This document shows positions 1-9,003 of a stretch of DNA of 64,000 bases, piece after piece; the stretch's first letter is position 1; each line of letters begins with the position of its first letter. Source of the stretch: an uncultured Granulosicoccus sp. (GTDB lineage Bacteria; Pseudomonadota; Gammaproteobacteria; Granulosicoccales; Granulosicoccaceae); NCBI GenBank assembly GCA_937924505.1, contig CALDSR010000010.1, positions 1 to 64,000 of the forward strand, given 5' to 3'. The position numbers were made by a program, and so were the translations under genes. The notes beneath the pieces are model-generated. The model was given only the letters and a program-made list of their open reading frames with translations. It did no database searches and was not told the DNA's origin.

Positions 1-1608
1 GACAATGATGGCTACTATTCATTATCTGTATTTATTGAAAAATTCACTGACGTTAAAATCTGGGGGCTGCATTGTTTGTGGAGCAGTCGTGGATGTGGTG
101 TTGCCTGGAACTCTCTTCTGCTGGCCATTGTTGTTGGCGCACTGACTACAGTGCTCGGACTCGTGTTTGCACTGGTTGCGACACGTTCAGGATTACGTCA
201 GGCACATTTACTTCGCCCATTAACGGTTTTGCCGATAATTACTCCGCCCTTTGTAATTGGACTGGCAATTATTCTGCTTTTCGGCTTATCCGGAACTGTT
301 ACTCGGTTTGTCGCTGAGATTTTTAATTTACAACCGACTCGATGGGTTTATGGATTACCGGGGATTCTGATCGCACAATTATTGTCGTTTACACCCATCG
401 CGTTTCTTGTTCTTATCGGTGTCGTTGAAGGAGTTGCACCTTCTATGGAGGAGGCATCCCAGACCCTAAGGGCCAGTCGTTGGCAGACTTTTCGTACCAT
501 CTCACTCCCCTTGATGCGCCCGGGTCTTGCCAATGCTTTTTTACTTGGTTTTATAGAAAGCATGGCCGATTTTGGTAACCCACTGGTATTGGGTGGCAAC
601 TTCGATGTGTTATCGACCGAAATATTCTTTGCCATTGTTGGGGCGCAGAATGACCAGGGCAAAGCAGCCGTGTTAGCAATAGTGTTGTTGATATTTACCC
701 TGACAGCATTTTATGCCCAACGGCGTTGGTTGGGTTCGAAATCTTATACAACCAGAACCGGTAAAGGTGATAGTGGTATGCCTGCATTATTACCGCGTCG
801 AATTCTGTATCCGAGCTATGCGATAGTCGTCATCTGGAGCTGCTTTACCCTGGTGGTGTACGGCATGATCATATATGGCAGCTTCGTAGAAGTTTGGGGA
901 CTGAACCATTCCATGACATTCAAGCATTACATCACCGCCTTTGGTATCAGATGGAATGAATTCGGCATAGTCTGGCATGGATCAGCCTGGGATTCTTTCT
1001 GGACGACACTGAAAATAGCTGCAACCGCAGCTCCGTTGACAGCTGCGATTGGTTTGGTGACCGCCTATCTATTAGTCAGGCAGCAATTTCGCGGTAAGCA
1101 GGCATTCGAATTTGGCACCATGTTAAGTTTTGCGATTCCCGGTACAGTCATTGGTGTTGCTTATATTCTGGCTTTTAACGTGCCGCCTTTTGAATTAACC
1201 GGTACCGGTGTAATACTGATACTCAGCTTCATCTTCAGAAATATGCCAGTGGGGATTCGAGCCGGTATCGCTTCCATGTCTCAGTTGGACAAGAGCCTTG
1301 ATGAAGCTTCTTTGACGCTTGGAGCCAATACCTGGCGAACCTTCAGAAAAATTATTCTGCCATTGATGCGGCCAGCGATATTGGCTGCATTAGTGTTCAG
1401 CTTTGTTCGAGCCATGACTGCGATAAGTGCCGTTATATTTCTGGTCAGCGCTGAATATAATATGGCTACAAGTTATATTATCGGTCGTGTTGAAAATAAC
1501 GATTATGGTATTGCAATAGCCTACTGTACCGTCTTGATTTTTGTCATGTTAACGGCTGTTGCCATGATGCAATGGGCCGTTGGTAAAACGAAAGTTGCGC
1601 GACGATAA
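1..1608 (+). CDS. Fe(III)-type ABC transporter permease, 5' end cut by window
   Basis: The reading frame is open from base 1, so the true start lies outside the window; 535 codons are visible. It is an inner-membrane permease with two fused binding-protein-dependent transport modules, as in FbpB/SfuB. Each module carries an EAA loop: one near bases 450-530 (EASQTLRASRW, then LPLMRPG) and one near 1306-1380 (EASLTLGANTW, then LPLMRPA). These loops dock on the ATPase. Many hydrophobic helices run through both halves, with a polar linker near 740-790. The ATPase gene follows at once, so the two form one import system, probably for ferric iron. Phosphonate or polyamine import cannot be excluded, because the binding-protein gene is not in the window. 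Confidence 0.88.
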   Translation, partial: DNDGYYSLSVFIEKFTDVKIWGLHCLWSSRGCGVAWNSLLLAIVVGALTTVLGLVFALVATRSGLRQAHLLRPLTVLPIITPPFVIGLAIILLFGLSGTVTRFVAEIFNLQPTRWVYGLPGILIAQLLSFTPIAFLVLIGVVEGVAPSMEEASQTLRASRWQTFRTISLPLMRPGLANAFLLGFIESMADFGNPLVLGGNFDVLSTEIFFAIVGAQNDQGKAAVLAIVLLIFTLTAFYAQRRWLGSKSYTTRTGKGDSGMPALLPRRILYPSYAIVVIWSCFTLVVYGMIIYGSFVEVWGLNHSMTFKHYITAFGIRWNEFGIVWHGSAWDSFWTTLKIAATAAPLTAAIGLVTAYLLVRQQFRGKQAFEFGTMLSFAIPGTVIGVAYILAFNVPPFELTGTGVILILSFIFRNMPVGIRAGIASMSQLDKSLDEASLTLGANTWRTFRKIILPLMRPAILAALVFSFVRAMTAISAVIFLVSAEYNMATSYIIGRVENNDYGIAIAYCTVLIFVMLTAVAMMQWAVGKTKVARR

Positions 1609-1642
1609 AATTTATACCTCGTTCAAAGGGTTAGGCAATAAA

Positions 1643-2788
1643 ATGACAATATCAACTGCAACTTCCAGGATAGAAAAGGAAAATAATTCCGCGCGTAACA
1701 TTAGTAGCAAGGCGGCCTCGGTTAGTTTTAATCAAGTCACTAAAACGTTTGGTAGTGATGTTGTTGCGGTAGATAATGTTTCACTGTATGTAAATGCTGG
1801 GGAGTTGGTTACTTTGTTGGGGCCTTCCGGCTGTGGGAAAACAACCACACTCAGAATGATTGCAGGCCTGGAAATGGTCTCCAAAGGTCATATTTTTATT
1901 GGTGAGCGCGACGTCACTCTGTTATCAGCAACAGATCGTGATGTTTCTATGGTATTTCAATCCTATGCTTTATTTCCACACATGACTGTATTGGATAATG
2001 TCTCCTACGGTCTTCGCGTGTCCAACATCAAGAAAAAGGAATGTCTGGATCGCGCGATGCACGGGTTGAATCTTGTTGGCCTGGAGGCTTATGCCAAACG
2101 TTTGCCCAGCGAATTGTCTGGAGGCCAACAACAAAGAGTTGCAGTAGCTCGAGCACTGGTATTGGAACCTCAAGTGTTACTTTTTGACGAACCACTTTCC
2201 AATCTTGATGCAAAACTGCGCCGACAAGTTCGCGAAGAGATTCGCGACTTGCAAACCAGTCTTGGACTTACCGTTGTGTATGTAACGCATGACCAGGAGG
2301 AAGCACTTGCAGTATCGGATCGTATTATTGTTATGCGTAACGCGGCAATTGCACAAATTGGCGCCCCAAGAGAACTCTATGAGACGCCAGCAGATGTTTT
2401 TGTGGCTGACTTTATTGGTGAATCAAATATGGTCGATGTGGACATCATCGAGATAAATTCGTTAACGGATACTGCCACAGTCTCTCTTGGGCAAATGTCA
2501 TTGACATTACCGTCAAGAGGACTGCCTGTTGGCAGGGCGAAACTGGCAGTGCGCCCAAATCGGGTGCTTCTTTCAAACGCGTCGAACCCTGTTGAGCACT
2601 CGATGTCATTGCCTGGTATGGTTGAAAAAGCTACCTATGTCGGAAGTAATATGGAGTATCAGGTGAGCACCAGCTATGGTCAGTGGTTTGCGGTCAGTGG
2701 TGAGGTGGATCAGACCTTTGTCGCTGGCCAACAAGTCGGCGTCACATTTACAAAGCAGGGTCCTGTATTGTTACCTCACGAAAGCTGA
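1643..2788 (+). CDS. ABC transporter ATP-binding protein, FbpC/PotA type
   Basis: ATPase of the importer encoded just upstream, 381 aa. Walker A is GPSGCGKTTT (residues about 60-69), the signature LSGGQQQRVAVARAL starts near 158, and Walker B LLFDEP lies near 179-184 and leads into the D-loop SNLDAKLR. A TOBE-like tail follows after about residue 265. I chose the ATG at 1643. An in-frame TTG at 1580 would overlap the permease end and add 21 residues that lack family resemblance. The N-terminus before the ABC core is about 25 residues longer than usual and polar. It converges on the monophosphatase gene, with only 17 bases between the stops. Confidence 0.9.
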   Translation: MTISTATSRIEKENNSARNISSKAASVSFNQVTKTFGSDVVAVDNVSLYVNAGELVTLLGPSGCGKTTTLRMIAGLEMVSKGHIFIGERDVTLLSATDRDVSMVFQSYALFPHMTVLDNVSYGLRVSNIKKKECLDRAMHGLNLVGLEAYAKRLPSELSGGQQQRVAVARALVLEPQVLLFDEPLSNLDAKLRRQVREEIRDLQTSLGLTVVYVTHDQEEALAVSDRIIVMRNAAIAQIGAPRELYETPADVFVADFIGESNMVDVDIIEINSLTDTATVSLGQMSLTLPSRGLPVGRAKLAVRPNRVLLSNASNPVEHSMSLPGMVEKATYVGSNMEYQVSTSYGQWFAVSGEVDQTFVAGQQVGVTFTKQGPVLLPHES

Positions 2789-2805
2789 CTGTAATTAGAT
2801 GTGCC

Positions 2806-3612
2806 TTAAACCGCCGGACCGATATAGGCTTCGTGGCAGATGGCGAGTAATTGATCATATACACCGGGGCAAGCAGCGATGACTCTCCTACCATTCTCCA
2901 GCATGGTTGGCATATCGTATTTTTCAACCCGCCCGCCAGCCTCTTCAATGAGAAGCATTCCAGCCAGGCAGTCCCAGGCGTTCATATGCGGCTCGCAATA
3001 GCCACTGAGCCGACCATTTGCAACATAGGCCAGCGTCAAGGCGCCGGAGCCATTTCGATAAAATAGACCGTTGGCTTCGGTAATTTTTTCGATGGATTTA
3101 ACAATTTGATTCGACGGAACTCGGATTGACATACCTACTCCGATGCTGCCGTCGGCAAGACTGGTTGATGACGAAACACGCACTGGGGACTCATTCAAGG
3201 TGCATCCGTGTCCACGAACGGCAACGTAAGTTTCTTCCGCAATCGGATCATGAATGATCCCAATTAATGATTTATCGTTATCCACCAAACACAAGACAAC
3301 GCACCAACCGGGAGCACCTCGAACGAAGTTTGATGTACCGTCTATCGGGTCTATCACCCAAGTGTATCCGGATGTCGAGGAAACCACGACGTCTTCTTCT
3401 TCACCAATTAACCCATCTTCGGGGAAAGCTTTATTCAATTCACCACGTATAAACTTCTCAACGGCGACGTCGCCATCGGAAACCTGATCCTGAACACCCT
3501 TATTACGTGTTTGCAAACGTGAAGGATCTCGATAAAACTCCATGGCCAACGTAGCAGCCTGTTTTGCTATGTTGGTGCCTTGGACTGCTCGGTCATTAAT
3601 CTGTAGGTTCAC
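2806..3612 (-). CDS. Inositol monophosphatase family protein
   Basis: Soluble Mg-dependent phosphatase of the SuhB/CysQ/HisN superfamily, 268 aa, the usual length. The metal-binding motifs are present: GEE at residues 70-72, WVIDPIDGTSNF at 85-96 and WDCLAG near 215. The substrate could be inositol phosphate, PAP, histidinol phosphate or fructose bisphosphate; the sequence does not decide. The gene stands alone on the minus strand between the ABC importer and the cyclase. Its start at 3612 is an ATG, and nothing in the neighbourhood fixes its pathway. Confidence 0.85.
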   Translation of the reverse strand: MNLQINDRAVQGTNIAKQAATLAMEFYRDPSRLQTRNKGVQDQVSDGDVAVEKFIRGELNKAFPEDGLIGEEEDVVVSSTSGYTWVIDPIDGTSNFVRGAPGWCVVLCLVDNDKSLIGIIHDPIAEETYVAVRGHGCTLNESPVRVSSSTSLADGSIGVGMSIRVPSNQIVKSIEKITEANGLFYRNGSGALTLAYVANGRLSGYCEPHMNAWDCLAGMLLIEEAGGRVEKYDMPTMLENGRRVIAACPGVYDQLLAICHEAYIGPAV

Positions 3613-3654
3613 TGGTGATTGATTCCGATTGTTGACGAAAGTATTTTCACACTA

Positions 3655-5505
3655 TTAAAGTCTATACACGTCAATATTGGTTGCGCGGCCTTTCAACTGA
3701 TAATTGCCAACGATCTTGGGATCAAACGCTGAAGTGAGATTGACCTTTGTATCAGCGCTGATTAAAATTGTTGTTTCTTTATCGTGTGAAGAAACTTCTT
3801 TTCCAAGTTGCTCAAGTCGCTGGCCTATGTTCACAGAATCCCCAATAATAGTGTAGTTAAAGCGCCCTGGAGCACCGATATTACCGATGGTTGCCATCCC
3901 TGTATGAATGCCGATTCGAAGCTCTATGACGGGCTTGTTGTGATTCTCTCGTTTTCTGTTTTCTCTGGATATCGCATCCGAAATGGCTAAAGCAGCGCTA
4001 CAGGCATCATTTGCACTATGCCTCTCGCCCTCTGAGCCACTCCAGTAGGCCATGACGGCATCACCCATATATTTATCAACAATGCCATTTTCTGCTTCAA
4101 TGCACTCTACCACCAGCGAGAAATGTTCGTTTAGGAATTTGGCAAGCTCTGGGGCCAGCATGCCTTCAGATGCCGTTGAAAAGCCGACAATATCGGTAAA
4201 CATGACTGTAATTTCGCGAGCATCAGAAATAGATTCTTGCATTGTTCCGTTTTTAACAAGTTGGTCAACGATCTTTTTCGGCATGTAGTATTCAAACCAA
4301 TGCAAGGCACTGAGCATTGCATTAAATGCCACCGCTTGATCATTAAGCTCTCTGAAAACACTACCTGGAAGAATCTCCACATCCGACAGATTGAAATTCT
4401 GAATGCGACTGGCGGCTTTCGAGAATTTCACAATTGGCCTGGCGATTTTTCTTCCGATAAATATCGCAGCAATTAACGATAAGAATAAAACAACCGCGCT
4501 TGCGATCAACGCCGCGATAAGTCGCTCTAACTCTTTCGGAAAATCACTGGCCTGAAAGTAAGTTCCTACAATTAATGGTTTATCACCAAAACCGGTCAAT
4601 ATCTTGTAAATATACGCGTAACGCTCATTAAAAACCTCTAGCCGATGGCCGTAAGCACCTTGTGGGAAATCCAGCACAAGATCTTCCCGGGTTTCTGGTT
4701 CCCAGATAGAAGCGAGGATGGGATCGGTAAATTTACTGAGCTCCGGTAGCGGATTACTGCTTGTTCGGTTCGGATACTCTACGGCCATCAGCCAGTGTGC
4801 AAGAACCGAGTCACGCCCGTATAAAACAAATTGATTGCCTGAGCCCTCGAAGTCCTTGTCGCCAATAAAATTTGAAAACTGTGCCACTGAGACTACGGCT
4901 ACAACTGCACCGATATACTCTTCTTCTCGTAGTACGGGATGAGCTCTCATCAGGTAAGTTTTTTGAAAATCATCTCGCCAAATAGGTGGTAACCAGATTG
5001 GCCCTTCGGCTATTTTGATCAGATTGTTGCGTACGATTTCATCATCGGAGTTATCTATTGCTTCCAGTGTTACCTGCTCATCGTCGTCGGTAGTATTGCG
5101 AGTTGCGATGAATGTTTGTAAATTTATGTCGGTAAACAAGACCGCTTCAATTTGAGGTACGCCAGCTAAGGCTCCAACTAACAACGAACCGAAATCGTCA
5201 TGATCCGTTGGATCAATCAGGCCACTGCTTATACGAGATGCGATAAAACGAGTTTGGTGCTCAGCCGGTTGTAGATGAGATTCAATCTGGTTACTGTCGG
5301 CGATCATTCCTTCGTTAGCATTTTCGCTAAGTAGATCGAATGTGTTTTTTTGTGCTATCCATGCGCCGACCCCAAATACAACTCCTGCGGTAGTTAATAT
5401 AAGAATGCCCATGGCTAAAACCAATGTCGTGGCTATGGGAATACGCCCATACCAGCGAGCATTTCTGGTCACTACTAATGTTGAGTTATCGGTTGACTGT
5501 GACAC
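3655..5505 (-). CDS. Membrane class III adenylate/guanylate cyclase with periplasmic sensor and HAMP
   Basis: Makes cyclic nucleotide from NTP at the inner membrane, 616 aa. In order: a helix near 20-48, a periplasmic Cache-like region of about 270 residues, a second helix near 330-352, a HAMP linker, then the catalytic domain from about 425. The metal aspartates sit in MFTDIVGFST and in KYMGDAVMAYW. The substrate pair is Lys (DKYMGD) and Thr (YTIIGDSVN), the class IIIb pattern. The transition-state Asn and Arg lie in SVNIGQRLEQL. FEYYMPKKIVDQLV before the domain is typical of this group. The start is GTG at 5505 with no clear ribosome site. cAMP is the likely product, and two cyclic-nucleotide-binding proteins lie about 30 kb away. 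Confidence 0.88.
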   Translation of the reverse strand: MSQSTDNSTLVVTRNARWYGRIPIATTLVLAMGILILTTAGVVFGVGAWIAQKNTFDLLSENANEGMIADSNQIESHLQPAEHQTRFIASRISSGLIDPTDHDDFGSLLVGALAGVPQIEAVLFTDINLQTFIATRNTTDDDEQVTLEAIDNSDDEIVRNNLIKIAEGPIWLPPIWRDDFQKTYLMRAHPVLREEEYIGAVVAVVSVAQFSNFIGDKDFEGSGNQFVLYGRDSVLAHWLMAVEYPNRTSSNPLPELSKFTDPILASIWEPETREDLVLDFPQGAYGHRLEVFNERYAYIYKILTGFGDKPLIVGTYFQASDFPKELERLIAALIASAVVLFLSLIAAIFIGRKIARPIVKFSKAASRIQNFNLSDVEILPGSVFRELNDQAVAFNAMLSALHWFEYYMPKKIVDQLVKNGTMQESISDAREITVMFTDIVGFSTASEGMLAPELAKFLNEHFSLVVECIEAENGIVDKYMGDAVMAYWSGSEGERHSANDACSAALAISDAISRENRKRENHNKPVIELRIGIHTGMATIGNIGAPGRFNYTIIGDSVNIGQRLEQLGKEVSSHDKETTILISADTKVNLTSAFDPKIVGNYQLKGRATNIDVYRL

Positions 5506-5649
5506 AATTATTCGGAAATTTCACTATGGAAAATTCAGCTGAGCTCGATATATCGAGACCTAAGTCTACAGTGATGAGTATTGAGGAGTTGTCATGTCGC
5601 AATGGTAGCCGACCATGATTTTATAGTTTGATTTATGTCGTTATCAGAA

Positions 5650-6159
5650 TTACGGCTGCGTTATTTCTGTATTTTCATCTGAAGGGACGTATCTGACCGA
5701 ATCTCCAAGTTTGATCGTTCCTCCAGACAAAATACGCGCCGTAATACCCCCGTGACCGCGCATAGCATTGTATCCGCCAGCGCCCAAATTCTCTTCCATT
5801 CGACTGCAAGGGTGACATAAACCTGTCACTTCAATTCGTACGTTGCCGATCATGATGATCCGATTTTTTAATGCAAGTAGGTTGATGCCTCTGACAACAA
5901 TGTTACGTCTAAGATCTTCTGGTTTCACCTGTTCAGACCCGCTACAGCTGGCAATGACAGCCAAGTGCTCCTCCTGCACCAATGTTATGTGTCGCTTACC
6001 TGTTTGCCCTAGATATCTATCTCCATCCAACCCTGTAACGCCCGACGCACAAACTTCCTTGAGGCTGATCATCGCAGCCCGTCGTTTAGGTCGAATGCCG
6101 ATCCACCGTACTTCGCCTTTTTGCGGCAAGGTGTCCAACAATTGTTTAAGTGTAATCAT
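5650..6159 (-). CDS. MOSC domain protein
   Basis: 169 aa, one MOSC domain, the sulfur-carrier fold found at the C-terminus of molybdenum cofactor sulfurase. The family's conserved cysteine lies in the motif CHPCSRMEENL, followed by MRGHGGITARIL, which is the usual MOSC ending. It starts 14 bases after the HupE-like gene stop on the same strand, so the two are probably co-transcribed. Small bacterial MOSC proteins are often linked to Mo-enzyme sulfuration or to detoxification of N-hydroxylated compounds. No Mo enzyme is visible nearby, so the target is unknown. Confidence 0.85.
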   Translation of the reverse strand: MITLKQLLDTLPQKGEVRWIGIRPKRRAAMISLKEVCASGVTGLDGDRYLGQTGKRHITLVQEEHLAVIASCSGSEQVKPEDLRRNIVVRGINLLALKNRIIMIGNVRIEVTGLCHPCSRMEENLGAGGYNAMRGHGGITARILSGGTIKLGDSVRYVPSDENTEITQP

Positions 6160-6173
6160 GGCTCGTTAAAACA

Positions 6174-7436
6174 CTAAATTGTATTTAGCAAACCCATAAC
6201 ACGCTCACCCGTCCATACCGAGGCCAAAGCGATTGCGGGAACGGCAATAAGCCATTTCATGATGATGTGCCAACGAGTACTGATTTTCGAAATAATCCAT
6301 AGTGCGGGCCACAATAAGACCACAACAGCGAGTTGCCCTAACTCAACGCCAATATTGAATGACAACAGACTAACCCAGATGTTTGCTGATGAAAGGCCAA
6401 GTATTTCTCGCAAAAGAAACGAAAACCCAAGCCCGTGCAGCAAGCCGATAGATGCCGTGATCAAGAAACTGCTTCGACCATCAGTGTCTCGATTAGCTAC
6501 CGATAAAGCCGCGATTGCCGCATATAGTATAGATAGGGCTATGCCTGTTTCAACTGCTGGGATAAACCATTCATTTGATGGTACATAACCAAAATACCCA
6601 AGCGACAACGTAACACTATGACCGATAGTGAAACCTGTAATGCGCCAGGCAAGCCCGGCAAACGTAAGTGACCCAATAACGAGGCAGGCCACATACATCA
6701 GGTGATCGTAGCCACTCAGTATGTGCCGCACACCTTCAGATATAAACGTAATGGCAGCATCCCAGTCAGATCTTGAAATTTTTTGTGGCTCTGTCAACAG
6801 GCCGGTAACCCGAAAAATTCTTTGCTCAGCGCCATCGTGATCCAGTATCAGATTGGCCGTTTCTTCCTGGCCGGGCAAGCCCGGATCCAGGTTGCTACTG
6901 ATAGTGTAAGTTCTGACCGGCTTGCCGACACGATAGCGTAGCAGTACGTCGACGATCGTATCGCCGACAAACGGTGGAGGTTCAGCTCGCTGAATGCCGG
7001 ATTGCTGAAATACCGATTTGGCTTCATCCAGAGTGCTGAATGGCGGTTGCTTATCACCGGTGAATATTCGAATGGCGGCAACCAGCGGTGTCAGGGGTTT
7101 TCCGTCGTGTAGCAGCTGGTGCCCGTCGGCCGCCAATTGACCGAGCGCCAACGGGTTTGACTCGATGGCGACATAATTGACATAGTGCATGAGCGCTCCA
7201 CCAACCAGGCCGTTGGTGGTAAACGGAGCGGGATCACGCGTGCCGTCAGGTTTTTCCGGGCCTAGAAGATGTGCCACCAGATAAGGCATTGGCAGGCGCA
7301 GATAGACGTCAAGACCTTCGGATACGTGCTCGACATGAATGACTCTGATATTCAGATTCAGTTTGAAATGAGCGTGAATTGCCGACGTGAACAAAATGCC
7401 GATGATAAATACCATCGATAGCCAATGGCGCCGCAT
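6174..7436 (-). CDS. HupE/UreJ family membrane protein
   Basis: 420 aa. It has a signal peptide (cleavage after about residue 22, before HFKLNLN), a non-membrane N-terminal region of about 200 residues and then six or so helices. The family motifs are present: ILSGYDHLMYV near residue 240, FTIGHSVTLSLG near 270 and LLHGLGFSFLL near 333. The His and Asp residues in these motifs suggest metal transport, and HupE and UreJ proteins move nickel or cobalt. No hydrogenase or urease genes are present. The long N-terminal domain places it in the HupE/UreJ_2 group, whose role is not established. It is followed by the MOSC gene. Confidence 0.82.
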   Translation of the reverse strand: MRRHWLSMVFIIGILFTSAIHAHFKLNLNIRVIHVEHVSEGLDVYLRLPMPYLVAHLLGPEKPDGTRDPAPFTTNGLVGGALMHYVNYVAIESNPLALGQLAADGHQLLHDGKPLTPLVAAIRIFTGDKQPPFSTLDEAKSVFQQSGIQRAEPPPFVGDTIVDVLLRYRVGKPVRTYTISSNLDPGLPGQEETANLILDHDGAEQRIFRVTGLLTEPQKISRSDWDAAITFISEGVRHILSGYDHLMYVACLVIGSLTFAGLAWRITGFTIGHSVTLSLGYFGYVPSNEWFIPAVETGIALSILYAAIAALSVANRDTDGRSSFLITASIGLLHGLGFSFLLREILGLSSANIWVSLLSFNIGVELGQLAVVVLLWPALWIISKISTRWHIIMKWLIAVPAIALASVWTGERVMGLLNTI

Positions 7437-7530
7437 GGTTTTCGCCTATTTCAATATGCCTGAGGACCGCAAGTCGATCGCCTACGGCCACCCAGAAGCT
7501 TCCCGATCGTCCGTCATCCGATCGGGTGAA

Positions 7531-8460
7531 TTACTGCTCGGCTGTCACCATATTGTGAGAGCCGAAATAATAGACATGCCCTTCTTTCCCTTCTGTATCT
7601 GCTTTTGTTATCACAACGGATGGGGAGTCGAGCATCGTGTGTTCGTGGGTTTCAGCCCATTCGGTGGCAGGCAAAAGTGTTGAGGTATAAAAGGTTGTCT
7701 CCGGCACCAGGTAATGGTGTGGAATGGCAATGTTGGCTTTGGTTTTCGCTACGACCGAATCGGCCTGCTGATAGTCAAGAATATGACGAGACCCGTCGAC
7801 TGGCACGAAGATAACGTCGACATCACCAATACGCTCGAGAACGTCGGCTGGCGCATCCGGGCGATTATCCCCCCACATCAGCAATCTTAAACCGCCTGTT
7901 TCTATCACATAGATAGTGTTATCCATATGCCGATAGTTGTTTGTGCAAGGATCCTCACGGCCTTCGAACTGTTTAACCGCTTCAGTCCAGGGAATCAGCC
8001 CTGGCGCCACGCATTGATGCTTGTCTGCGATTCCAGTGATCTTGACATCACCGAGTTCAAAAGTGCCTCCCATTCTATCGAGCAGCATGTTGGCGTCGAT
8101 TTTATCGAGCGCATCATGATCGAAATGCGCATGGGTCGACATGCCGATATCGACTTCAGCTGCAGGGAATTCCATTCGATACCAGAGTCCCCAGGCGCCT
8201 GATGGATCATTACGCCAAGGATCGACAATGATTGAAATCCCTCTTGGAGAAGTCACTCGAAATGAGGAATTACTGAAATAGGCTATTTCGACCCCGTCAG
8301 CCGCCTCTCGGGTGCCACCTTCGTTCTGTATCTGGATGATCCGATCGTGATTCTTGCCAGATTTCCAAGACGTTAGTCCAGTTTCCTGCGCCTGGGCGAT
8401 GCCGAGTAACACACCTGCTGCGCTCAGTACTGTTAGTGCACTTTTCTGCCACTTGTTCAC
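7531..8460 (-). CDS. Exported metallo-beta-lactamase-fold hydrolase, UlaG-like
   Basis: 309 aa from the GTG at 8460. That start follows AAAGGA by 6 bases and gives a clean signal peptide (N-terminal KW, hydrophobic core, AQA cleavage before QETG). Upstream in-frame starts at 8481 and 8505 would add a stretch that spoils the signal. The core is an MBL fold with THAHFDHD as the first metal motif, an Asp in WGDNR and PHHY near the C-terminus, as in UlaG-type lactonases and related N-acylphosphatidylethanolamine hydrolases. The substrate is unknown. It has the same orientation as the HupE-like gene, with a 94-base gap. Confidence 0.82.
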   Translation of the reverse strand: MNKWQKSALTVLSAAGVLLGIAQAQETGLTSWKSGKNHDRIIQIQNEGGTREAADGVEIAYFSNSSFRVTSPRGISIIVDPWRNDPSGAWGLWYRMEFPAAEVDIGMSTHAHFDHDALDKIDANMLLDRMGGTFELGDVKITGIADKHQCVAPGLIPWTEAVKQFEGREDPCTNNYRHMDNTIYVIETGGLRLLMWGDNRPDAPADVLERIGDVDVIFVPVDGSRHILDYQQADSVVAKTKANIAIPHHYLVPETTFYTSTLLPATEWAETHEHTMLDSPSVVITKADTEGKEGHVYYFGSHNMVTAEQ

Positions 8461-8577
8461 GAGCTTTCCTTTGTAAAACATGAAAGAACGGGATTCTGCA
8501 CACACTTAAGTACAGCACGATCCATAGCCTCAGCATATAACTAATGGGCAGCCCGAATCAATATGTCAAATTGATAG

Positions 8578-9003
8578 TTAGCGTGCTACCAGCACACTAC
8601 ACGGCGCTCTTTCCGTCACTGAAGTGCCACAGGATCCAAGCATCAACTCACCACCAAGCGCATCCTTCGGCCTACACGCAAAAATAATCAAATCTGCTTT
8701 CCAACTCACTGCCTCTTCAAGTATTTCCTGCGCTCGTTTACCGCCCCTCACGTTAATCATCGGGCTTTGCTTAAAATGCTCTTTTGCTAGTTGCTCTAAT
8801 TCTTGCGAGACTCTTACACGCATATCTTCGACGGCACTTTCTGGAAAAAACGATGCAACCATAGGCATTTTGTAGCTTGGCATGATAGTTAGTAGTTGTA
8901 CCTGTGCGCCCCATGCTTCGGCTAGAGCAGCAGCTCGTGGACAGCTCCTCTGACCGGATTCTGGCGAGGACATGTCAACGGGCACCAATATTCGGGTGTA
9001 CAT
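8578..9003 (-). CDS. Universal stress protein (UspA family)
   Basis: 141 aa, one Usp domain. It begins YTRILVPVDMSSPESG and ends with the nucleotide-site pattern LMLGSCGTSVTERAPCSVLVAR, close to the ATP-binding G-2x-G-9x-G(S/T) signature. Its ATG overlaps the TGA of the TRAP permease (ATGA), so the two are translationally coupled. In several TRAP systems an ATP-binding Usp protein (TeaD) restrains transport. The position here suggests the same regulatory role on the TAXI transporter. Confidence 0.9.
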   Translation of the reverse strand: MYTRILVPVDMSSPESGQRSCPRAAALAEAWGAQVQLLTIMPSYKMPMVASFFPESAVEDMRVRVSQELEQLAKEHFKQSPMINVRGGKRAQEILEEAVSWKADLIIFACRPKDALGGELMLGSCGTSVTERAPCSVLVAR

